From Marinobacterium ramblicola (GTDB lineage: Bacteria; Pseudomonadota; Gammaproteobacteria; Pseudomonadales; Balneatricaceae), in the NCBI RefSeq assembly GCF_019084545.1, contig NZ_JAHREP010000003.1:62001-126000 (forward strand): a DNA stretch of 64,000 nucleotides, written 5' to 3'. How positions within the stretch are numbered: the first letter of the stretch is position 1; each line of letters begins with the position of its first letter. Of the stretch, positions 1 through 9,845 are shown in pieces. A model generated the notes under the pieces. The model did not search any database, was not told where the DNA came from, and saw nothing but the letters and a program-made list of their open reading frames with translations. Both the position numbers and the translations under genes were made by a program.

Positions 1-806
1 AGCAGGGGGCACTGAATGCGCATCTGACCGTGGTGATGAACGCCAAGGGCGGTTCCGGTGCCAGTCTTATCGCCACCAACCTGGCCCATCAGATGGCGGC
101 GGGAGGCAGGCGCAAGGTGGTGCTGATCGACCTTGACCTGCAGTTTGGCGCGCTGTCCCACTATCTCGACCTCAATCCCCAGCGCGGTATCAAGCAGGCA
201 CTGGAGAACGTGGAGGATCTGGACAGCGTGGCGCTGGAGGGTTATCTGGCCAACCACGTCAGCGGACTCAAGGTGCTCAGCTCGGAGTCCGACCGGTTGA
301 TGCTGAACGAGGAGGTATCGAACGATCAGCTGTTGCAGCTGTTCAAACTCTTGGCCAAAGACCATCAGCAACTGGTGGTCGATCTGCCGCGTCAGATCGA
401 CCTGACCACGACCACCGTGCTGGAGAGGGCGGACCAGGTGGTACTGGTGCTGCAGCAGGGGATTACCCATCTGCGGGACGCGGCTCGGCTGATCGAGGTT
501 ATGCGTCGGGACCTGGATATCCCCGATCACCGCATTCTGGTGGTGCTGAACAGGTACGACAAGTCGGCACCGATCAGTATCGCGGAGGTTTCAAAAGCAC
601 TGAAACATCAGCCGATACTGACCATCCCGAACGATTTCAAACATGTCTGCGAGTCATTGAACAACGGCATGCCGCTGCTGCAGATCGCGCGGCGCGCGCC
701 CATTACTCGAGCTCTACATACCTTGAGCGAGCAGGTGGCAGGGGCAGGACCAGCCCCCCGGCCCGGATTGCTGGGCAAACTCCTAGGTCTGGTCAAGGGG
801 GATTAA
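1..806 (+). CDS. tadZ: TadZ/CpaE-like pilus-assembly ATPase, 5' end cut by the window
   Basis: MinD/ParA-type ATPase that positions the Tad (Flp/type IVc) pilus machine at the membrane. The frame is open to the window edge (in-frame codons from base 3), so the first ATG at 30 is internal and the N-terminal receiver-like domain usual in CpaE/TadZ lies outside. Visible is a deviant Walker A (KGGSGAS) preceded by VVMNA, the LIDLDLQFG strand (Walker A'), and a conserved ATPase core ending in a short basic tail (GLLGKLLGLVKGD). It stops three bases before the next gene and is clearly co-transcribed with tadA-tadB-tadC-tadD. Family assignment is firm from the motif plus context; TadZ versus CpaE is only naming. 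Confidence 0.88.
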   Translation, partial: QGALNAHLTVVMNAKGGSGASLIATNLAHQMAAGGRRKVVLIDLDLQFGALSHYLDLNPQRGIKQALENVEDLDSVALEGYLANHVSGLKVLSSESDRLMLNEEVSNDQLLQLFKLLAKDHQQLVVDLPRQIDLTTTTVLERADQVVLVLQQGITHLRDAARLIEVMRRDLDIPDHRILVVLNRYDKSAPISIAEVSKALKHQPILTIPNDFKHVCESLNNGMPLLQIARRAPITRALHTLSEQVAGAGPAPRPGLLGKLLGLVKGD

Positions 807-809
807 GTC

Positions 810-2183
810 ATGTCGATTCTAGGTAACAGGATCAATAAACTGCGGGTGCCCGAGGCAACAACCCCTGCAGTTGAAGAGGTGGTCGAGCGGGAACGCCCGC
901 CGTTGATGATCGAAACCCTGTCTGCCGCGGAACTGGAGTGCAAGCAGCAGTTGCATCAGGAGCTGCTCAAACGCATGGACCTGTCGTTGATCGACAGCCT
1001 GGAAGAGAGGGAGGCGAGGCGGCAGATCGGTGATATCTGTCGCCAGTTGATGGACGAACGGACCGTTCCGTTCAGCACCCAGTCGCGTCAGAAGATCATG
1101 AAGCTGATCGAGGACGAGATCATGGGGCTGGGGCCGCTGGAGCCGCTGCTCGATGACACCACCATCTCCGATATTCTGGTCAACGGTTACGACTCGATCT
1201 ATGTCGAACGTTTCGGCAAATTGGAGCCCTGTCCGGTCAGCTTCAGCAGCAATAACCACCTGATGAACACCATCGACCGCATCGTCTCCAGCGTCGGCCG
1301 TCATATCGACGAGTCCTCGCCCATGGTGGATGCACGGCTCAAGGACGGCTCCAGGGTCAACGTGATCATCCCGCCGCTGGCGCTGGATGGACCGCAGATC
1401 TCGATCCGTCGTTTCATGGTCGAGTTGCTGTCGATGCAGAACCTGATCGAACTGGGGTCGGTCGAGGAGAAGGTAGCACCGATTCTGGAAGGGATCGTCA
1501 AGGCGCGTCTCAATATCCTGATCTCCGGCGGTACCGGCTCGGGCAAGACCACGCTGCTCAACATCCTCTCCGCCTATATCCCCCATGACGAGCGGATCGT
1601 CACCATCGAAGACTCGGCGGAGCTGCAGCTGCAACAGCCACACGTGGTGCGCCTGGAAACCCGGCCGCCCAATATCGAGGGGCGCGGCGAGGTGACCCAG
1701 CGCGACCTGGTGCGCAACAGTTTGAGGATGCGACCGGACCGGATAGTGCTCGGCGAGGTACGTGGCGGCGAAACCCTGGACATGCTGCAGGCGATGAACA
1801 CCGGACACGACGGTTCGCTCACCACCATCCATGCCAACAGCGCCCGCGACGCCCTCGGGCGTATCGAGAACATGGTGGCGATGACCGGTATCAGCTTCCC
1901 TACGAAGGCCCTGCGTGCACAGATCGCCTCGGCGATCGATGTAGTGTTGCAGGTCACCCGGCTCGAGGATGGCCGACGCAAACTGGTCAGTATCCAGGAG
2001 ATCAACGGCATGGAGGGTGACATCATCACCATGTCCGAGCTGTTTACCTTCGAGCGCCGCGGTGTCGATGCGAAAGGCAATGTGCTTGGCGAGTTCAAGG
2101 CGACCGGTATTGTGCCCGGATTCCATAAACGTCTGGCCCAACGTGGCATCGAGTTGCCCACGTCGCTGTTCGAGCCGGAGTAA
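810..2183 (+). CDS. tadA: TadA/CpaF secretion ATPase of the Tad pilus
   Basis: Hexameric type II/IV-secretion ATPase that powers Flp pilus extension (and, in some species, retraction). 457 residues, normal for CpaF. Walker [10 protein letters not shown] lies near residue 240, the Walker B region [14 protein letters not shown] near 308, and the His box [13 protein letters not shown] near 332, so all catalytic elements look intact. The N-terminal segment (residues 30-110) resembles the helical domain of TadA. ATG at 810 follows the upstream stop by three bases, so coupling is likely. The gene shares the symbol tadA with the unrelated tRNA adenosine deaminase at about 60.0 kb; cpaF is an unambiguous synonym. 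Confidence 0.95.
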   Translation: MSILGNRINKLRVPEATTPAVEEVVERERPPLMIETLSAAELECKQQLHQELLKRMDLSLIDSLEEREARRQIGDICRQLMDERTVPFSTQSRQKIMKLIEDEIMGLGPLEPLLDDTTISDILVNGYDSIYVERFGKLEPCPVSFSSNNHLMNTIDRIVSSVGRHIDESSPMVDARLKDGSRVNVIIPPLALDGPQISIRRFMVELLSMQNLIELGSVEEKVAPILEGIVKARLNILISGGTGSGKTTLLNILSAYIPHDERIVTIEDSAELQLQQPHVVRLETRPPNIEGRGEVTQRDLVRNSLRMRPDRIVLGEVRGGETLDMLQAMNTGHDGSLTTIHANSARDALGRIENMVAMTGISFPTKALRAQIASAIDVVLQVTRLEDGRRKLVSIQEINGMEGDIITMSELFTFERRGVDAKGNVLGEFKATGIVPGFHKRLAQRGIELPTSLFEPE

Positions 2184-2198
2184 CAGGAGGGTAGTGCG

Positions 2199-3185
2199 AT
2201 GTTTCAACTCGAATCCTTGGAACTGATCGTAATTGTGGCGATGGTGTTCGTGTCGGTGTTCCTGTTGCTGGCGAGTCTGTCGATCCCGGTATTTGGTGAG
2301 CAGCGGAAGGTCAGACGGCGACTGCAGCAGCGTATCGGTGAAATTGCGGCCGAAAGCGACCAGCCGCCCATCAGTACCCTGCTACGCGCCCGCTATCTGA
2401 AAAAGCTCAACCCGCTGGAGCGGCAACTGGAGTCTATGCCCGGTATGGAATCGCTGGCGCGGTTGATCGAGCAATCCGGTAGCAAGGCGCTGGCTTACCG
2501 CGTATTTCTCCTGGCCCTGTTGCTGGGGGGGGGCGGTTTTATGCTTGTGCTGCTGGTGTTGCACCTGCCGCTGGCGGCATTGGTCGCGGGCATGCTGATG
2601 TTCCTGCTGCCGTTTCTGCGGCTGATCTATCTGCGCAACAAGCGTATGCACGAGTTCGAGGCACAGTTGCCCGAGGCGATCGATATTATGAAGCGTGCCC
2701 TGCTGACCGGACATCCGTTCAGCGAATCGCTCAACCTGGTGGCCGAAGGGCTGGAGGGCCCGGTGTCGCTGGAGTTTGGTATCACCTATTCGGACCTGAG
2801 TTATGGTTCGGATCTGCGTCGGGCGATGCTGGGGCTGTTGGCACGGGTGCCGAGCGTGACGTTGATGGCTTTCGTCACCGCCGTCCTGGTGCAAAAGGAG
2901 ACCGGCGGTAACCTGGCCGAAATCCTGGAGAACATCGGCAGCGTCGTTCGTGGGCGGTTCCGCTTTCAGCGTCGGGTCAAGACCCTGTCGGCCGAAGGTC
3001 GACTGTCGGCCTGGATCCTGATGCTGGTGCCATTCGGTCTGTTTGGTCTGATCTACTTTACCACCCCCGGATATCTGGAGGTTCTGGTGAAGTCGGTGGA
3101 CGGGCATCAGCTGATTGCGATCAGCTTTGTGCTGATGCTGGTCGGTGCTGTTTGGATCAGACGGCTGTTAAGAATCGAGGTGTAG
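2199..3185 (+). CDS. tadB: TadB inner-membrane platform protein
   Basis: One of the two polytopic platform proteins of the Tad pilus machine; it sits in the inner membrane and contacts the TadA ATPase. 328 residues. Hydrophobic segments lie at about residues 8-28, 100-140 (two helices), 270-290 and 303-322. The cytoplasmic T2SSF (GspF-like) domain starts around residue 150 with [21 protein letters not shown] good ribosome site (ACAGGAGG) precedes the ATG at 2199. It lies 15 bases after tadA and 4 bases before tadC, in the canonical A-B-C order. Confidence 0.93.
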   Translation: MFQLESLELIVIVAMVFVSVFLLLASLSIPVFGEQRKVRRRLQQRIGEIAAESDQPPISTLLRARYLKKLNPLERQLESMPGMESLARLIEQSGSKALAYRVFLLALLLGGGGFMLVLLVLHLPLAALVAGMLMFLLPFLRLIYLRNKRMHEFEAQLPEAIDIMKRALLTGHPFSESLNLVAEGLEGPVSLEFGITYSDLSYGSDLRRAMLGLLARVPSVTLMAFVTAVLVQKETGGNLAEILENIGSVVRGRFRFQRRVKTLSAEGRLSAWILMLVPFGLFGLIYFTTPGYLEVLVKSVDGHQLIAISFVLMLVGAVWIRRLLRIEV

Positions 3186-3189
3186 TGTT

Positions 3190-4155
3190 ATGGAGACGTT
3201 ACTTGAGCTGATCAATCAACAACTTGGAAACGAGCTGTACTCACGATATGTAGTGATTGGACTGGTTGCGGCGGCGGCGCTGGCCTTCGGGCTTAGCCTC
3301 ACGGTGCTGGTGAGCGGCCTGGCCACGCCCTTTCGTCAACGTGTCCGTATCCTGACCGGACATCCCCGGGACAAGGCTCATGCCGGAGGGGGGCGCAACA
3401 AAATGCTGGCGTCGCTTGATCCCATCACCCGTCACCTGTTGCCCGGCAAGGATTGGGACAAGAACCGCCTGCACGCGCAACTGGTGCATGCCGGCTTCAG
3501 ATCTCCCGGGGCCATGAGCTCGTTGTATGGGTTGAAGGTGCTGCTTGGATTGTCGCTGTTCTGCATCGCGTGGCTGGTGGTCAGTTTCAAGCCAGAGGTG
3601 ACCGCCGACAAGGTGCTGCTGATCTGTGCGGGAGCCGCCTACATCGGCTATATCCTGCCCAACATGGTGCTCGACCGTCTGGCCAACCGCCGTATACGGG
3701 CGATACGCAACGGCTTCCCCGATGCGCTGGACCTGTTGGTGGTCTGCGTCGAGTCCGGTCTTGGCCTGACCGCGGCGCTGCAGCGGGTGGGGCAGGAGTT
3801 GGAGGTGAGTCACCCCGAGCTGTCGGAGGAGCTCTATCTGGTCAATGTCGAGATCAGGGCCGGTGTCAATCGCATCGAAGCCTTGCGTGGCATGGCGCAG
3901 CGTACCGGTGTCGATGATATCAAGGGGCTTGTTGCACTCCTCGACCAGAGTGTGCGTTTCGGCAGCAGTATCGCCGATACCCTGCGTGTCTATTCCGAGG
4001 AGTTCCGTGACAAGCGGATGCAGGCGGCAGAAGAGATGGCGGCCAAGATCGGTACCAAGATGATCTTTCCGCTCACATTCTGCATCTGGCCCGGTTTCTT
4101 TGTCGTTGCTGTGGGGCCGGCTATTCTGAGAGTGCTCGAGGTCTTCGGCCGCTAG
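3190..4155 (+). CDS. tadC: TadC inner-membrane platform protein
   Basis: Second GspF-like platform protein of the Tad pilus system, paired with TadB. 321 residues. Membrane segments are visible at about 20-42, 110-145 (two closely spaced) and 292-315. The T2SSF domain begins near residue 177 (GFPDALDLLVVCVESGLGLT). ATG at 3190 follows the tadB stop by four bases. The C-terminus WPGFFVVAVGPAILRVLEVF is typical of TadC. Confidence 0.93.
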   Translation: METLLELINQQLGNELYSRYVVIGLVAAAALAFGLSLTVLVSGLATPFRQRVRILTGHPRDKAHAGGGRNKMLASLDPITRHLLPGKDWDKNRLHAQLVHAGFRSPGAMSSLYGLKVLLGLSLFCIAWLVVSFKPEVTADKVLLICAGAAYIGYILPNMVLDRLANRRIRAIRNGFPDALDLLVVCVESGLGLTAALQRVGQELEVSHPELSEELYLVNVEIRAGVNRIEALRGMAQRTGVDDIKGLVALLDQSVRFGSSIADTLRVYSEEFRDKRMQAAEEMAAKIGTKMIFPLTFCIWPGFFVVAVGPAILRVLEVFGR

Positions 4156-4189
4156 GCGTCCGAAGGAGCCCATATAAAGAGGGGAATCC

Positions 4190-5188
4190 ATGATGATCCC
4201 GCATTTAGGACAGCTCAAGCCTCGCTTGTTGAATGGCCCGGTACTGATTGTCTTCCTGCTGCTGGGCGGTTGTGCCGCAAACCAGGAGCAGAGCAAGGAG
4301 GCTGCCAATGAAGCCTTCTATGAGGGTAAACCCATGCTCGCCTTCGCCGGCCTGCCTCAGGCCAGATCGGCCGAGGAGGGGGTACGCATGGGCGACCGGG
4401 CGCTGGCGCGCGGCGACAGCGATGAAGCCCTGTATCACTACGTACAGGCTTTGGAGCTGGATGCGAAAAGTGCTGACGCTTACTACCGTATCGGCCAGAT
4501 CCACTACCGGCGCGATAACGAAAAGCTGGCATCGGTGGCTTTGCGCAGCGCACTGGGTATAAAGCCGGATCATACCGGCGCCTTGACCTCCATGGGGGTG
4601 CTGCACCTCAAGCACAACCGTTATAAGGAGGCTCGAGATTATCTCGACCGGGCGCTGGCCAGTGATCGACAGCGCTTTACCGAAGGTGCCGAGCCGTCGT
4701 TCGACAGCGACTCGCCAATGGAAGCCTATAACGGCCTGGGGGTGCTGGCAGACCTGAGTGGCGACACGGCGCAGGCGCAACGGCTGTACCAGATCGCGCT
4801 GGCGATCAGACCCGATGCGGCGGATGTGCACAACAACCTGGGCTACTCCTACTACCTGGAGTCACGTTGGCAGGAGGCGGAGCGGGAGTTCCGCAAGGCG
4901 CTGGATCTGAACAAGAATTACGAGCAGGCGTGGCGCAATCTGGGGTTGGTCTATGCGCGTCAACAGCGCTATCTGTCGGCCCTGCATGCGCTGGAGCGGG
5001 TGATGGATACGGCCAAGGCGCACAACGATATCGGCTATATCTGCATGCTGGATGGGCGCTACCAACTGGCTGAGTACTACTTCGAGCAGGCGTTGACGCT
5101 GTCGCCGGTGTTCTACCCCAAGGCGAAGGAGAACCTGACCTACGTGCAGCGGATAAAAGAGGCGGCGGCACAGAGCGCTGGCCGTTAG
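4190..5188 (+). CDS. tadD: TadD-like TPR lipoprotein
   Basis: Outer-membrane-directed lipoprotein with tetratricopeptide repeats, which in Tad systems helps secretin assembly. 332 residues. A signal peptide with a hydrophobic run (VLIVFLLLGG) ends in a lipobox with the lipidated Cys at residue 28. TPR units follow from about residue 65 to 310, e.g. ADAYYRIGQIHYRRDNEKLA and DVHNNLGYSYYLESRWQEAE. An AGAGGGGA ribosome site sits just before the ATG; the 34-base gap after tadC has no terminator. It is the last Tad gene here: no tadE/F/G pilin-like genes follow, so they must lie upstream or elsewhere. Confidence 0.9.
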   Translation: MMIPHLGQLKPRLLNGPVLIVFLLLGGCAANQEQSKEAANEAFYEGKPMLAFAGLPQARSAEEGVRMGDRALARGDSDEALYHYVQALELDAKSADAYYRIGQIHYRRDNEKLASVALRSALGIKPDHTGALTSMGVLHLKHNRYKEARDYLDRALASDRQRFTEGAEPSFDSDSPMEAYNGLGVLADLSGDTAQAQRLYQIALAIRPDAADVHNNLGYSYYLESRWQEAEREFRKALDLNKNYEQAWRNLGLVYARQQRYLSALHALERVMDTAKAHNDIGYICMLDGRYQLAEYYFEQALTLSPVFYPKAKENLTYVQRIKEAAAQSAGR

Positions 5189-5277
5189 CGGCTGCTAACT
5201 GAACAGCTTAATTGAACAGGAACGGGAGATCGCTGGAAAGGAAGTGCTGGAGAGGGATCTACAGTGAGGGAAAGGAG

Positions 5278-5305
5278 CCGCTCGCCCACCTTGGTGGACG
5301 AGCGG
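5278..5305 (-). terminator. hairpin between convergent tadD and ppa
   Basis: A 13-bp stem (CCGCTCGCCCACC / GGTGGACGAGCGG, one G-T mismatch) with a two-base spacer lies just past the ppa stop codon. On the minus strand it is followed by a weak pyrimidine run (CTCCTTTCCC). It is a plausible terminator for ppa, and possibly for the Tad operon arriving from the other side; there is no strong U-tract. Confidence 0.55.
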
Positions 5306-5312
5306 TCAGCGA

Positions 5313-5846
5313 TCACTTCTGTGCTTCGTAGGCCGCGACAGACTTGCGAACCGCTTCGCGGGCGGCTTCGGCGTCGGACCAGCCCTCTACCTTGACCCAC
5401 TTGCCCTTCTCGAGCTTCTTGTAGTTCTCGAAGAAGTGCGCGATCTGGTCTTTCAGCAACTGCGGCAGGTCGTCGACATCGTTGATGTCGTTGTAGGCCT
5501 GGCTCAGCTTCTGGTGCGGCACGGCAACCAGCTTGGCGTCTTCACCGGCTTCGTCGGTCATGTTCAGGATACCGACCGGACGGCAACGGATTACGGAGCC
5601 GGTCATCACCGGGTGCGGGGTCAGCACCAGCACGTCCAGCGGGTCACCGTCGTCAGCCAGAGTGTTGTTCACATAGCCGTAGTTGGCCGGGTAGAACATC
5701 GGCGCCGCCATGAAACGATCGACGAAGATCGCGTCAGCATCCTTGTCGATCTCGTACTTGACCGGGGAGCTCTCGGCGGGGATTTCGATGATCACGTAGA
5801 GGTCATCCGGCAGTTCTTTGCCGGCAGGCACTTTCGCAAAGCTCAT
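5313..5846 (-). CDS. ppa: Inorganic pyrophosphatase, family I
   Basis: Cytosolic Mg-dependent hydrolysis of PPi to 2 Pi, which drives biosynthetic reactions. 177 residues against 176 in E. coli. The family I signature DGDPLD is at residues 66-71, with further metal-ligand acids at D98 and D103 (DEAGED); the early [15 protein letters not shown] segment is also typical. The ribosome site AGGAAG precedes the ATG. Upstream (minus-strand sense) lies the 5899-5940 inverted repeat with a consensus -10 box, then fbp, transcribed the same way. Confidence 0.97.
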   Translation of the reverse strand: MSFAKVPAGKELPDDLYVIIEIPAESSPVKYEIDKDADAIFVDRFMAAPMFYPANYGYVNNTLADDGDPLDVLVLTPHPVMTGSVIRCRPVGILNMTDEAGEDAKLVAVPHQKLSQAYNDINDVDDLPQLLKDQIAHFFENYKKLEKGKWVKVEGWSDAEAAREAVRKSVAAYEAQK

Positions 5847-5898
5847 GCGTTTCTTCCTGTTAGTCGATTAAAAGGTCGAATTTCAAAGTGAATATCAT

Positions 5899-5940
5899 CA
5901 GCGTTGAGCGGCATTATACCGGTCATGCCGCTCAACGCTG
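5899..5940 (-). promoter_or_regulatory. 16-bp inverted repeat with embedded -10 box upstream of ppa
   Basis: CAGCGTTGAGCGGCAT (5899-5914) and its exact reverse complement (5925-5940) flank a 10-base spacer. Read on the minus strand, the right edge of one arm and the spacer form a perfect TATAAT (5918-5913). An 18-base spacer would place TTCAGC as a poor -35. It could be the ppa promoter with an overlapping operator, a 3' hairpin for fbp (no U-tract follows), or both. Confidence 0.6.
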
Positions 5941-5948
5941 AATAAGAC

Positions 5949-6938
5949 TTACTGCTGAATTATGGAGGGGGTCTCCTGGTGGTAGTGCATCAGCGTTTCC
6001 ACCTCCTCCTTCGAGCCCAACGCAACGGCAACCCGCTGGTGAATATTTTGCGGATCCACATCGAGAATGTCGCTGTAGCAGGTGGTGGAGCGACCGCCGG
6101 CCTGCTCGATCAGCAGGCTCATCGGGTTGCCTTCGTACATCAGGCGCAGTTTGCCCGGCTTGCGCGGATCGCGGGAATCCCAGGGGTAGGTGAAGATGCC
6201 GCCGCGGGTTAGTACCCGGTGTACTTCAGCGACCATCGAGGCGATCCAGCGCATGTTGTAGTTCTTCTCACGCGGCCCTTCGGCACCGGCGAGCAGGTCG
6301 CCGATGTAGTTGCGCATCGCCGGCTCCCAATGGCGGTGGTTCGACATATTGATGGCGAACTCCTTGGTGCTGTGCGGGATCTGCACATTTTCACGGGTCA
6401 GCAGGAAATCGCCGGTGTGGGCGAGGGTGAACATGTTGACGCCGGTGCCGGTGGTCAGCGCCAGTACCGCGGACGGGCCATACAATACATACCCTGCTGC
6501 GACCTGGCGGCGCCCGGGCTGCAGGAACAGGTCAACGCTGTCTTCGCCCGCACCTTCGGGAACCTCGAGAATGGAGAAGATGGTGCCGACCGAGACATTG
6601 ATATCGATATTGGATGAACCATCGAGCGGGTCGAAGGTCACCAGAAAACGCCCCTCCGGGTGGCCGAATACCGGGTTGTCCTCCTCTTCCGAGGCAACTC
6701 CGCGCACCAGACGGTTTCCGAGCAGCACCTCTTTGAGGATATCGTTGGAGATGACATCCAGTTTTTTCTGGGTCTCACCCTGAATGTTGGTATCTTCGGT
6801 GGTGCCATGGATGCCGGCAAGGGCGCCTTCGCGCAGCTGCAGGGCGATCTCTTTGCAGGCAACCATCAGAATCTCGATCAGTTCGACCAGTTCGGTGTCG
6901 GTATCGTGGTGTTTCAAATAGGCGCTGAGAAGCTGCAT
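5949..6938 (-). CDS. fbp: Class I fructose-1,6-bisphosphatase
   Basis: Gluconeogenic hydrolysis of fructose 1,6-bisphosphate to fructose 6-phosphate. 329 residues (E. coli 332). The signature [10 protein letters not shown] is at residues 103-112 and the metal-binding ASEEED at 82-87. The C-terminal substrate-binding part includes [19 protein letters not shown]. It is divergent from mpl, a common Pseudomonas-type neighbourhood. The start ATG at 6938 has only a weak ribosome site (AAAGGTC). Confidence 0.97.
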   Translation of the reverse strand: MQLLSAYLKHHDTDTELVELIEILMVACKEIALQLREGALAGIHGTTEDTNIQGETQKKLDVISNDILKEVLLGNRLVRGVASEEEDNPVFGHPEGRFLVTFDPLDGSSNIDINVSVGTIFSILEVPEGAGEDSVDLFLQPGRRQVAAGYVLYGPSAVLALTTGTGVNMFTLAHTGDFLLTRENVQIPHSTKEFAINMSNHRHWEPAMRNYIGDLLAGAEGPREKNYNMRWIASMVAEVHRVLTRGGIFTYPWDSRDPRKPGKLRLMYEGNPMSLLIEQAGGRSTTCYSDILDVDPQNIHQRVAVALGSKEEVETLMHYHQETPSIIQQ

Positions 6939-6984
6939 CGGGTGTTTTGACCTTTGGGATTGGCGGCTCGAAAGTTGGGGCTAA

Positions 6985-6990
6985 ATTATA
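6985..6990 (-). promoter_or_regulatory. Candidate -10 box of fbp
   Basis: The minus strand reads TATAAT at 6990-6985, about 47 bases before the fbp start. A 17-base spacer gives ATGCAA as the -35, a half match. Called on the perfect -10 only. Confidence 0.4.
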
Positions 6991-7089
6991 CGCCAATATG
7001 CGCGCTATTGCATGGCGCGAGGGCGCTGAAGTAACCGCCCGAGCTGAAAAAAAGTTATCATGGCGGCAGCTGATTCAAGAGGAATTCAA

Positions 7090-8454
7090 GTGCACATACA
7101 TATACTCGGTATCTGCGGCACCTTTATGGGCTCGCTGGCGATCCTGGCGCGCGAGCTGGGGCATCGGGTGACCGGCTCCGATGCCAATGTCTACCCGCCG
7201 ATGAGTACCCAGCTGGAGCAGGCCGGTATCGCACTGATCGAGGGTTACGATCCAACACAGCTGGAGCCGGCACCGGACTGCGTCATCGTCGGCAACGCCA
7301 TGAGCCGCGGAAATCCCTGTGTCGAGGCGATGTTGGAGCGGGGGCTGAACTACACCTCCGGTCCGCAGTGGCTGCATGACCATGTGTTGAAAGAGCGCTG
7401 GGTGCTGGCGGTGGCCGGTACTCATGGCAAGACCACGACCGCGACCATGCTGGCCTGGGTGCTGGAGCATGCGGGTATGGCGCCCGGATTTCTGATCGGC
7501 GGTGTGCCGCAGAATTTCGATCGCTCGGCACGCCTGGGCGATACCCCCTTCTTCGTCATCGAGGCGGATGAGTACGACACCGCGTTTTTCGACAAGCGCT
7601 CCAAGTTCGTACACTACTCGCCGCGCACGCTGATCCTGAACAATCTGGAATACGACCACGCCGATATCTTCCCCGATCTGGCCGCAATCCAGCGTCAGTT
7701 CCACCATCTGCTGCGCATCGTGCCGGGCATGGGGCGGGTTATCGCGCCGAGCGAGTCTGAAGCGCTGAATCAGGTGCGGGCGATGGGCTGCTGGAGCGAA
7801 TATGTCAGTACCGGTGAGAGGGCGGATTGGCAGGCGCGGTTGCTTGAGGCCGATGGCAGCCGCTTCGCCGTGCTGCATAACGGCGAGGAGGCTGCCCGGG
7901 TGAACTGGTCGCTGACCGGCGAACACAACGTGCGCAACGGTCTGCATGCGCTGTTGGCTGCGCGGCATGTGGGGGTCACCCCTGCGCATGCGGCCGAAGC
8001 GCTGAGTTGCTTTGGCGGCGTGAAGCGACGGATGGAGTTGATCGGAGAGGTCGACGGCGTGCGGGTCTATGACGATTTCGCCCACCATCCCACGGCGATC
8101 GAAACCACCCTGGCCGGCATCCGCAACCGTATCGGTGATGCCCCATTGCTGGCGGTAATCGAACCGCGCTCCAACACCATGCGCCTGGGTTCCCATCGCG
8201 ATGCACTGGCCGCATCGGCCGCCGTGGCGGATCGGGTGTACTGGTATCAGCCGCCGGGACTGGAGTGGTCGCTGGATCAGGTGGTCGCGCAAAGCGCCAA
8301 TCCGGCCAGTCTGGAGAGTGATCTGGAGACGTTGATCGAGCGATTGGCGCGGGATGCGGTCAGCGGCAGCCATATCGTGATCATGAGCAACGGAGGTTTC
8401 GGCGGCATCCACCAGAAACTGCTGGCGCGACTGCAGCAGCGGGAGGCGGTATGA
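7090..8454 (+). CDS. mpl: UDP-N-acetylmuramate:L-Ala-gamma-D-Glu-meso-DAP ligase
   Basis: Peptidoglycan-recycling ligase that joins recovered murein tripeptide directly to UDP-MurNAc. Mur ligase family; ATP motif GTHGKTTT near residue 110 and [11 protein letters not shown] near 183. An ATG at 7060 is in frame, but I chose GTG 7090: it has AAGAGGA six bases upstream and gives the family N-terminus [17 protein letters not shown], while the earlier residues look like leader. Length from GTG is 454. Its stop overlaps the ubiX start (ATGA), so the two are translationally coupled. Confidence 0.96.
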   Translation: MHIHILGICGTFMGSLAILARELGHRVTGSDANVYPPMSTQLEQAGIALIEGYDPTQLEPAPDCVIVGNAMSRGNPCVEAMLERGLNYTSGPQWLHDHVLKERWVLAVAGTHGKTTTATMLAWVLEHAGMAPGFLIGGVPQNFDRSARLGDTPFFVIEADEYDTAFFDKRSKFVHYSPRTLILNNLEYDHADIFPDLAAIQRQFHHLLRIVPGMGRVIAPSESEALNQVRAMGCWSEYVSTGERADWQARLLEADGSRFAVLHNGEEAARVNWSLTGEHNVRNGLHALLAARHVGVTPAHAAEALSCFGGVKRRMELIGEVDGVRVYDDFAHHPTAIETTLAGIRNRIGDAPLLAVIEPRSNTMRLGSHRDALAASAAVADRVYWYQPPGLEWSLDQVVAQSANPASLESDLETLIERLARDAVSGSHIVIMSNGGFGGIHQKLLARLQQREAV

Positions 8455-9074
8455 GCAAGAAGTTTGCACGCCGCGTCACCGTCGCCATCACCGGCGCATC
8501 CGGGGTGCAGTACGGTTTGCGCCTGATCCAGTGCCTGCTCCAGGCCGATACCCAGGTGTTGTTGATGGTGTCGCGTGCGGCGCAGGTGGTGATCGCCACC
8601 GAAACCGACCTCAAGCTTCCGGGGCAGCCCGAGGCGCAGGAGGAATACCTGGCCAAGCTGTTTGGCGCGGCGCCGGGGCAACTGAAGGTGTTCGGTCGTG
8701 AACAGTGGCTGGCGCCGGTGGCGTCCGGTTCCGGCGCGCCCGGTTCGATGGTGATCTGTCCCTGCAGTACCGGCACCCTCTCTGCTGTCGCCTGCGGTGC
8801 CAGCAATAACCTGATCGAGCGGGCGGCGGATGTGGTGCTGAAGGAGCGGCGTCAGCTGATCCTGGTGCCGCGCGAAGCGCCGTACTCCGAGATCCATCTG
8901 GAGCACATGCTCAAGCTAACCCGCATGGGCGCGGTGGTGATTCCGGCCAGCCCCGGCTTCTACCAGCGTCCACAAAGCGTGGAGGATATGGTCGATTTCA
9001 TCGTCGCGCGCATCCTGTCGCAGCTGGGCTTTGAGCAGACCCTGCTGCCGCGTTGGGGCGATGCGCTGCTGTGA
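8451..9074 (+). CDS. ubiX: Flavin prenyltransferase UbiX
   Basis: Makes prenylated FMN, the cofactor of the UbiD decarboxylase in ubiquinone synthesis. 207 residues. The FMN-binding [13 protein letters not shown] motif starts near residue 13; [20 protein letters not shown] and the hallmark [15 protein letters not shown] follow. It overlaps mpl by four bases and ends about 66 bases before the next coding region. Nothing looks degraded. Confidence 0.96.
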   Translation: MSKKFARRVTVAITGASGVQYGLRLIQCLLQADTQVLLMVSRAAQVVIATETDLKLPGQPEAQEEYLAKLFGAAPGQLKVFGREQWLAPVASGSGAPGSMVICPCSTGTLSAVACGASNNLIERAADVVLKERRQLILVPREAPYSEIHLEHMLKLTRMGAVVIPASPGFYQRPQSVEDMVDFIVARILSQLGFEQTLLPRWGDALL

Positions 9075-9140
9075 TCCTTTAATGAAACCATAAGAAGCTG
9101 CCTATACAATGGCGCCCGCTTGCTTTTTATATGAAAGTAC

Positions 9141-9845
9141 ATGACGGAATTATCGATGTCCCGAATCCTGGCCCTGGATACCTCGACCGACGCCTGCTCG
9201 GTTGCTCTGAGTCTCGCTGGCGAGATACAGCATGAGTTCGTGATCGAACCGCGTCGCCACACCCATCTGTTGCTGCCGATGGTGGAGCGTCTGCTGGCGC
9301 AGGCCGGTGTTGCGTTGAACTCGCTCGATGCGATCGCCTTTGGTCGCGGTCCCGGCTCCTTCGCCGGTATCCGCATCGCCACCGGCGCGGCGCAGGGGCT
9401 GGCGCTGGGCGCCGACCTGCCGCTGCTGCCGATCTCGACACTTGAGGCGATGGCGGTCAGCGCCCATGAATCGAAGACCGGACATGCGCGGGTGCTGACG
9501 GCGCTGGATGCGCGCATGGACGAGGTTTACTGGGGCGCGTTCGATATCAGTGAAGCCCTTCCCCGGGCGTTGATCGACGAGTCGGTCCGTTCACCCGCCG
9601 ATGCCGAGGCACCGGGTCAGGAGAACCGCTGGCTGGCAGTCGGCAGTGGCTGGCGCTACAGGGAGCAGATGCCGGCCGGACTGATCGCCCAGGTTGTTGA
9701 TATCGACGAGTCGATCTGCCCGGACGCCCGCGCCATGCTGGTGCTGGCTGAGGCGCAACTGGCGGCGGGCGGTGGTGTCGCCCCGGAACTGGCATTGCCG
9801 GTCTATCTGCGTGAAGGTGCGTGGAAAAAGAGGGATCAGCAGTGA
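9141..9845 (+). CDS. tsaB: tRNA t6A synthesis protein TsaB
   Basis: Non-catalytic ASKHA-fold partner of TsaD/TsaE in threonylcarbamoyl-adenosine (t6A37) formation on ANN-decoding tRNAs. 234 residues. The N-terminal phosphate-binding strand reads LALDTSTDACSVALSL, followed by GRGPGSFAGIRIATGAAQG, both diagnostic of TsaB. The start is uncertain: ATG 9141 or ATG 9156 (giving MSRILALDTST, closer to other TsaB proteins); neither has a strong ribosome site. The stop overlaps the uppP GTG start. Confidence 0.93.
   Translation: MTELSMSRILALDTSTDACSVALSLAGEIQHEFVIEPRRHTHLLLPMVERLLAQAGVALNSLDAIAFGRGPGSFAGIRIATGAAQGLALGADLPLLPISTLEAMAVSAHESKTGHARVLTALDARMDEVYWGAFDISEALPRALIDESVRSPADAEAPGQENRWLAVGSGWRYREQMPAGLIAQVVDIDESICPDARAMLVLAEAQLAAGGGVAPELALPVYLREGAWKKRDQQ

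Noticed and set aside
819-2207. 462-codon antisense open frame under pilus tadA
   Set aside because: His/Gln-rich composition without motifs; mirrors the codon bias of an intact, clearly recognised gene on the other strand.
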